Source: an uncultured Clostridia bacterium
Lineage (GTDB): Bacteria; Bacillota; Clostridia; Oscillospirales; Acutalibacteraceae
Direction of reading: 5' to 3'
Length of the DNA: 17,152 nucleotides
NCBI GenBank assembly: GCA_946042285.1
Contig: CAMGDK010000018.1
Span: 1 to 17,152 of the forward strand
Below the pieces are notes generated by a model. It was not told where the DNA came from and did not search any database. It saw only the letters and a program-made list of their open reading frames with translations. A program made the position numbers and the translations under genes. Positions 13,571 to 17,152 of the stretch are shown in pieces (within the stretch, counting starts at the first letter, position 1; each line of letters opens with the position of its first letter).

Positions 13571-13969
13571 TTACCAAATGAATGCTAAAACCTCGCCGCC
13601 AACATTCTGCTTGCGAGCTTCTCTGTCTGTCATAATGCCCTTTGAAGTTGAAACGATTGCAACACCGAGACCCTTCATTACCTTAGGCATATCCTCAACG
13701 TTTGAATAGATACGAAGACCCGGCTTTGACACTCTTCTGAGACCTGTGATAACCTGGCTCTTGCCCTCGCCGTACTTAAGTGTTACGCGGATAACACCCT
13801 GCTTGCCGTCTTCGATTACTTTATAGTTCTTAATATATCCTTCATCAACAAGAATCTGAGCAATTGCCTTCTTCATGTTTGACGCAGGAATATCTACTGT
13901 ATCGTGCTTTGCTGAATTTGCATTACGAATTCTTGTAAGCATATCAGCGATTGGATCTGTAATATGCAT
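13571..13969 (-). CDS. rpsH: 30S ribosomal protein S8
   Basis: 132 aa. Primary binder of 16S rRNA helix 21; in E. coli S8 also represses the spc operon by binding the mRNA near rplE. Conserved pieces: DPIADMLTRIRNANSAKHDTV in two blocks at the N-terminus, ITGLRRVSKPGLRIY, and the C-terminal signature STSKGIMTDREARKQNVGGE followed by VLAFIW. The start at 13969 follows 38 nt after rpsN, with AAGGAGGAAAT upstream. I did not find an obvious rRNA-mimic hairpin in this operon. Confidence 0.99.
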   Translation of the reverse strand: MHITDPIADMLTRIRNANSAKHDTVDIPASNMKKAIAQILVDEGYIKNYKVIEDGKQGVIRVTLKYGEGKSQVITGLRRVSKPGLRIYSNVEDMPKVMKGLGVAIVSTSKGIMTDREARKQNVGGEVLAFIW

Positions 13970-14007
13970 TGATATTTCCTCCTTATAAATTTAGCAATTC
14001 TCAGTTC

Positions 14008-14193
14008 TTACCAAGAAGATTTCTTTACACCAGGGATTTCGCCCTTGTGAGCGAGCTCTCTGAAGCAGATTCTGCAGATACCGTACTTACGGAGATAAGC
14101 ATGAGGTCTACCGCAGATCTTGCATCTGTTGTAAGCTCTGGTTGAATACTTAGCAGGCTTTGCAGCCTTAACCTTCATAGATGTTTTTGCCAC
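14008..14193 (-). CDS. rpsN: 30S ribosomal protein S14, zinc form (type Z)
   Basis: 61 aa, the short zinc-binding form typical of Firmicutes (often called rpsZ); the cysteine-free form is about 90-100 aa. The zinc site is C24, C27, C40 and C43. Conserved segments are AYNRCKICGRPHAYLRKYGI and RICFRELAHKGEIPGVKKSSW at the end. S14 lies in the 30S head close to S3 and S10. It sits between rplE (12 nt) and rpsH (38 nt), its normal position. Where a zinc-free paralogue exists elsewhere, low zinc would swap the two; none is visible here. Confidence 0.99.
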   Translation of the reverse strand: MAKTSMKVKAAKPAKYSTRAYNRCKICGRPHAYLRKYGICRICFRELAHKGEIPGVKKSSW

Positions 14194-14205
14194 GATATTC
14201 CCTCC

Positions 14206-14748
14206 TTACTCTGAAAACGGAGCGCCCATTAACTTAAGAAGTTCACGAGCCTCTTCGTCAGTATTTGCTGTAGTAACCATGATGATGTCCATACCGCGAA
14301 CAGCATCAATCTTATCATATTCGATTTCAGGGAAAATCAACTGCTCCTTGATGCCCATAGCATAGTTACCACGGCCGTCAAATGAGTTTGGATTGATACC
14401 TCTGAAGTCACGAACTCTCGGAAGTGCAAGATTGAAGAATCTCTCAAGGAATTCATACATTCTGTCACCACGAAGAGTAACCTTAACACCGATTGGCATG
14501 CCCTCACGAAGCTTGAAGTTAGCAACAGACTTCTTAGCGTGGCAGATAACCGGCTTCTGACCTGTAATGATTGAAAGGTCATTTACGATAGCGTCAACTA
14601 CCTTTGAATTTTCACGGGCTTCACCGCAACCAACATTGATTACAACCTTGTCAAGCTTTGGGATTTGCATAACAGACTTGTATCCGAATTTCTTCATCAA
14701 TGCCGGAGCAACTTCGCTCTTATATGTTTCTTTTAAAACAACAGCCAT
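14206..14748 (-). CDS. rplE: 50S ribosomal protein L5
   Basis: 180 aa. L5 binds 5S rRNA and forms the central protuberance bridge to S13. It has VAPALMKKFGYKSVMQIPKL, the strand KVVINVGCGEA, TGQKPVICHAKKSVANFKLR, the conserved GVKVTLRG and FRGINPNSFDGRGNYAMGIK in the second half, and the C-terminal helix DEEARELLKLMGAPF. Complete, normal length, 19 nt after rplX. Confidence 0.99.
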   Translation of the reverse strand: MAVVLKETYKSEVAPALMKKFGYKSVMQIPKLDKVVINVGCGEARENSKVVDAIVNDLSIITGQKPVICHAKKSVANFKLREGMPIGVKVTLRGDRMYEFLERFFNLALPRVRDFRGINPNSFDGRGNYAMGIKEQLIFPEIEYDKIDAVRGMDIIMVTTANTDEEARELLKLMGAPFSE

Positions 14749-14767
14749 TTGTTATGTCCTCCCTTAC

Positions 14768-15073
14768 TTAAAATTCATTTCCGCATTTCTTGCAAACGCG
14801 GATGCCGCCCTTTTTGTGTCCTACACGAGTAGCCTCGCCGCACTTAGGACAAACGAGCTGTACCTTTGATGCATAAAGAGCTGATTCAACTTCAATAAGA
14901 CCACCCGGCTCACCCATCTTACGAGGCTTAACATGCTTTGTAACAATGTTAACCTTCTTAACGATAACCTTGCCTTCTGATGGGCTTACAGCGATAACCT
15001 CGCCCTTAACACCCTTTGACTTACCGCTGAGTACCATTACGGTATCACCGGACTTAACAAACATTTTACTCAT
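14768..15073 (-). CDS. rplX: 50S ribosomal protein L24 with zinc-ribbon tail
   Basis: 101 aa. L24 is an early assembly protein at the 5' end of 23S rRNA, near the tunnel exit. The KOW domain covers about 1-55 (KSGDTVMVLSGKSKGVKGEV) with KHVKPRKMGEPGG following. The C-terminal extension carries C75, C78, C94 and C97 (CPKCG ... CKKCG), a zinc-ribbon pattern found in many bacterial L24 proteins. The first ATG (15073) fits the GGAGGTG about 8 nt upstream; the Met at codon 4 is a less likely start. It lies 15 nt after rplN. Confidence 0.98.
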   Translation of the reverse strand: MSKMFVKSGDTVMVLSGKSKGVKGEVIAVSPSEGKVIVKKVNIVTKHVKPRKMGEPGGLIEVESALYASKVQLVCPKCGEATRVGHKKGGIRVCKKCGNEF

Positions 15074-15088
15074 ATCATCGCACCTCCA

Positions 15089-15457
15089 TTAAAGAACTTC
15101 CGGAGCGAGAGAAAGGATTTTCATATAATCCTTTTCACGAAGCTCACGAGCTACCGGTCCAAAAATACGGGTGCCTCGAGGAGTTTTATCCTCTCTGATA
15201 ATTACGGCAGCATTTTCGTCAAAACGAATATACTGACCATCGTCACGACGTACACCTTTAGTTGTACGAACGATGACTGCTTTAACAACTTCGCCTTTTT
15301 TAACCATGCCACCCGGTGCAGCTTTCTTTACAGAAGCTACGATTACATCGCCGATATTTGCATATCTTCTGCCTGAACCGCCGAGCACTCTAATGCAGAG
15401 AAGCTCTTTTGCGCCGGTGTTGTCAGCAACTTTAAGACGACTTTCCTGTTGTATCAC
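15089..15457 (-). CDS. rplN: 50S ribosomal protein L14 (GTG start)
   Basis: 122 aa from a GTG start, exactly the family length. L14 lies at the subunit interface, in bridge B8, and binds ribosome silencing factor. It reads IQQESRLKVADNTGAKELLC from residue 2, then RVLGGSGRRYANIGDVIV, the basic KKAAPGGMVKKGEVVKAVIV, and ends REKDYMKILSLAPEVL. The GTG at 15457 has GGAGG 8 nt upstream. An upstream ATG at 15462 is out of frame and stops at once (ATG CTG TGA). Frames extending to 15490 would swallow the ribosome binding site. It is the first gene after the classical S10/spc boundary. Confidence 0.97.
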   Translation of the reverse strand: MIQQESRLKVADNTGAKELLCIRVLGGSGRRYANIGDVIVASVKKAAPGGMVKKGEVVKAVIVRTTKGVRRDDGQYIRFDENAAVIIREDKTPRGTRIFGPVARELREKDYMKILSLAPEVL

Positions 15458-15556
15458 AGCATTTTCCTCCTTCGTACTGCAAAATAACACTTTGCTAAGT
15501 TGCAGTTATTATTTTATTTGACTAAATTATTTAAAAAAGCTGTAAATCGTAACGAT
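15458..15556 (-). other. 99-nt S10/spc junction with stem-loops
   Basis: AT-rich spacer between rpsQ and rplN, the longest gap in the left-to-rplQ cluster except map-infA. On the minus strand it holds a 6-bp hairpin AAATCG-TTA-CGATTT (15544-15558, overlapping the rpsQ stop), with a six-T run 5 nt later. It also has a 7-bp stem ACTGCAA/TTGCAGT (15476-15482 with 15500-15506) around a 17-nt loop, ending 6 nt before the rplN ribosome binding site. No convincing promoter is visible. This could be a leader or attenuator that sets spc-half expression. Confidence 0.45.
15462..15471 (-). promoter_or_regulatory. ribosome binding site that decides the rplN start
   Basis: Minus strand AAGGAGGAAAATG precedes CTGTGATA. 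The spacing from GGAGG to the in-frame GTG (15457) is 8 nt, which is good. To the out-of-frame ATG (15462) it is only 3 nt, too short. This supports the GTG start. Confidence 0.8.
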
Positions 15557-15811
15557 TTATTTAGCCTTCTCAACGATTTCAACCACACGCCATCTCTTGT
15601 CCTTGCTGTATGGACGGCACTCCATAATCTGTACCTTATCGCCCACACCGCATTCGTTGTTCTCGTCGTGTGCCTTGTACTTAACAGTACGGTTTACAAT
15701 CTTGTTATAAAGTGGATGACGAACCTTGTCCTTGATAGTAACAACAACAGTTTTGTCCATCTTATCACTTGTAACAATACCTACTCTTGTCTTTCTGAGG
15801 TTTCTTTCCAT
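15557..15811 (-). CDS. rpsQ: 30S ribosomal protein S17
   Basis: 84 aa. S17 is a primary 16S rRNA binder with an OB-fold. It begins MERNLRKTRVGIVTSDKMDK, then TVVVTIKDKVRHPLYNKIV, the conserved YKAHDENNECGVGDKVQIME, and a C-terminus RPYSKDKRWRVVEIVEKAK. It lies 19 nt after rpmC and is the last gene of the S10 half; a 99-nt gap follows before rplN. Confidence 0.99.
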   Translation of the reverse strand: MERNLRKTRVGIVTSDKMDKTVVVTIKDKVRHPLYNKIVNRTVKYKAHDENNECGVGDKVQIMECRPYSKDKRWRVVEIVEKAK

Positions 15812-15830
15812 TATTCAGTTACCTCCTTCA

Positions 15831-16034
15831 TTAAGAATTAGCCTTGCCAAGCTCAATCTCTCTCTCAACTGTCTTGATACGAGCGATGTCTTTCTTGACT
15901 GCTTTAATTCTCATAGGGTTGTCGAGCTGATTGATTGCCTGCTGGAAATGAAGGTTGAAAAGCTCTTCTTTAAGTTCTGCAAGCTTATTCTGTCTTTGTT
16001 CTGCTGATAAAGCCTTGATTTCTGATGCTTTCAT
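15831..16034 (-). CDS. rpmC: 50S ribosomal protein L29
   Basis: 67 aa. Two long helices; L29 sits beside L23 at the polypeptide exit and helps form the docking site for targeting factors. It begins MKASEIKALSAEQRQNKLAE, and ELFNLHFQQAINQLDNPMRI is the family core, followed by KAVKKDIARIKTV. Its ATG overlaps the rplP stop by one base (TAATG), so it is translationally coupled. Confidence 0.99.
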   Translation of the reverse strand: MKASEIKALSAEQRQNKLAELKEELFNLHFQQAINQLDNPMRIKAVKKDIARIKTVEREIELGKANS

Positions 16035-16459
16035 TACTGCTCGCCTCCCTCTTCTTCTTTCTTTACAAACTTACACTTTACAGGAAGCTTGTTTGCTGCA
16101 AGTCTCATAGCCTCACGAGCTACTGACTCGTCAACGCCGCCGAGCTCAAACATAACCTTGCCCGGCTTAACTACTGCTACCCAGTAGTCAACGTTACCTT
16201 TACCTTTACCCATACGGGTATCGGCAGGTCTTGCTGTAATAGGCTTGTCAGGAAAAATCTTAATCCAAACCTTACCGCCACGCTTTGTATAACGTGTCAT
16301 TGCGATACGGGCAGCCTCAATCTGTGCTGCTGTAATCCATGCAGGCTCGGTAGTCTGAAGACCATACTCACCATAAGTAACCTTATTACCTCTCATAGCT
16401 GCACCGGTCATACGACCTCTATGCTGCTTTCTGTGCTTAACGCGCTTTGGTAAGAGCAT
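16034..16459 (-). CDS. rplP: 50S ribosomal protein L16
   Basis: 141 aa. L16 organises helix 38/89 of 23S rRNA near the A-site tRNA. It begins MLLPKRVKHRKQHRGRMTGA, with AITAAQ-type segment here WITAAQIEAARIAMTRY, then the conserved VWIKIFPDKPITARPADTRM and GKGKGNVDYWVAVVKPGKVM. The arginine that is hydroxylated in E. coli L16 falls in the TARPADTRMGKGKG stretch. Its start overlaps the rpsC stop (TAATG) and its stop overlaps rpmC (TAATG). The C-terminus EEEGGEQ is acidic. Confidence 0.98.
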   Translation of the reverse strand: MLLPKRVKHRKQHRGRMTGAAMRGNKVTYGEYGLQTTEPAWITAAQIEAARIAMTRYTKRGGKVWIKIFPDKPITARPADTRMGKGKGNVDYWVAVVKPGKVMFELGGVDESVAREAMRLAANKLPVKCKFVKKEEEGGEQ

Positions 16460-17145
16460 TATCTTTTTCCTCCTTCCCTACGATTAGATCTTCTCTTGTT
16501 GCGTGATTCGTGAAGAACCTCACCTTGATAGATCCATGTCTTTACGCCGATACGACCGTATGTTGTCTTTGCCTCTGCAAAGCCGTAGTCAATATCTGCA
16601 CGAATTGTTTGAAGAGGAATTGTACCCTCTTTGTAAGTTTCCGAACGAGCGATTTCTGCACCGCCGATTCTGCCTGAAACCATGATCTTGATACCGCGAG
16701 CACCAAGTCTCATTGTGTTTCTGATAGCACCCTTAACAGCTCTTCTGAAGGATACACGCCTCTCAAGCTGCTGAGCAATGCTCTGTGCTACGAGTGTTGC
16801 ATTGAGATCCGGCTGCTTGATTTCAACGATGTTAATGAAAACCTCGTTTGCATCCTTGCCGAGCTTCTTTGCACAGATAGCCTTGAGCTTCTCGATTTCA
16901 GCACCCTGCTTACCGATAACCATACCCGGCTTTGCGCAGTGGATGTTGATTCTGACTCTCTTAGCATCTCTTTCGATTTCTACCTTTGGAACACCTGCGC
17001 CTGAAAGTGAGTCAAGGAGATACGCACGGAGGTTATAGTCCTCAACGAGTGTATCAGCAAACTCGCCCTTCTTTGCATACCAGCGAGAGTCCCAGTTTTT
17101 AATAACGCCGATTCTTAAACCGGTTGGATTACATTTCTGTCCCAT
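16459..17145 (-). CDS. rpsC: 30S ribosomal protein S3
   Basis: 228 aa. S3 lies at the mRNA entry tunnel in the 30S head and contributes to mRNA unwinding. It starts MGQKCNPTGLRIGVIKNWDS, the KH domain has the GMVIGKQG loop (74-81), and the C-terminal domain includes AQQLERRVSFRRAVKGAIRN, LGARGIKIMVSGRIGGAEIA and the conserved end GVKTWIYQGEVLHESRN followed by a basic tail. It is complete; only 7 bases lie upstream, so the preceding gene (rplV expected) and its distance cannot be seen. The stop overlaps the rplP start. Confidence 0.99.
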   Translation of the reverse strand: MGQKCNPTGLRIGVIKNWDSRWYAKKGEFADTLVEDYNLRAYLLDSLSGAGVPKVEIERDAKRVRINIHCAKPGMVIGKQGAEIEKLKAICAKKLGKDANEVFINIVEIKQPDLNATLVAQSIAQQLERRVSFRRAVKGAIRNTMRLGARGIKIMVSGRIGGAEIARSETYKEGTIPLQTIRADIDYGFAEAKTTYGRIGVKTWIYQGEVLHESRNKRRSNRREGGKR

Positions 17146-17152
17146 TTAACTT

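Noticed and set aside
15500..15548. Promoter for the spc half (TTTACA or TAGTCA as -35)
   Set aside because: Neither -35 candidate has a usable -10 at 16-18 bp; the region is AT-rich and matches arise by chance.
15500..15841. Plus-strand open frame of 113 codons across the rpsQ region
   Set aside because: Antisense to rpsQ and the 99-nt spacer, with low-complexity hydrophobic sequence and no ribosome binding site.
1..17152. CRISPR array, insertion sequence, tRNA/rRNA or prophage genes
   Set aside because: No repeat-spacer pattern, transposase, structural RNA or phage-like gene was seen on either strand.

Overview
The window reads as a chromosomal segment from a Gram-positive anaerobe of the class Clostridia, most likely the Ruminococcaceae/Oscillospiraceae group. 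The support is: the Firmicutes-style merged S10-spc-alpha ribosomal gene cluster with adk, map and infA embedded in it; strong AGGAGG-type ribosome binding sites; near-consensus sigma-A promoters; zinc-type S14, S4 and L36; and a secreted protein with fibronectin type III repeats. The family-level assignment is inference. Every supported gene lies on the minus strand, so transcription runs from high to low coordinates.

Region 1 (17145 down to 5399) is the ribosomal super-operon in transcription order: rpsC, rplP, rpmC, rpsQ, (99-nt gap at the classical S10/spc boundary) rplN, rplX, rplE, rpsN (zinc form), rpsH, rplF, rplR, rpsE, rpmD, rplO, secY, adk, map, infA, rpmJ, rpsM, rpsK, rpsD, rpoA, rplQ. 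Spacing is mostly 10-40 nt, and three junctions are TAATG stop/start overlaps. A strong intrinsic terminator follows rplQ. The cluster couples ribosome assembly to secretion (SecY), nucleotide supply (Adk), N-terminal methionine removal (Map), translation initiation (IF-1) and transcription (RpoA).

Region 2 (5309 down to 2695) is a self-contained two-gene unit with its own promoter and terminator: a GPH-type (MelB-like) sugar:cation symporter relative, then a single-pass membrane protein of unknown function 12 nt downstream. A perfect 10-bp direct repeat with an 11-bp period sits upstream of its promoter. It occupies the place where ecfA/ecfT/truA/rplM/rpsI usually follow rplQ in Firmicutes.

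Region 3 (2692 down to 847) is a single secreted protein with its own near-perfect promoter. It has a signal peptide, an NlpC/P60- or CHAP-like cysteine peptidase/amidase domain and four fibronectin type III-like repeats.

Region 4 (779 down to 17) has rpsU (S21), driven by a fully consensus TTGACA-17-TATAAT promoter, then a terminator hairpin, then aroQ (type II 3-dehydroquinate dehydratase), which has no visible promoter of its own.

Most of the window is conserved housekeeping DNA. The accessory interest lies in the symporter/membrane-protein pair with its operator-like repeat, the secreted Fn3 enzyme, and the regulatory DNA around rpsU and rplN. I saw no RNA genes, insertion sequences, CRISPR arrays or prophage signs. 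No gene-free stretch exceeds 300 bases; the largest are 690-846, 5246-5398, 2635-2749, 8601-8711 and 15458-15556, each described below.
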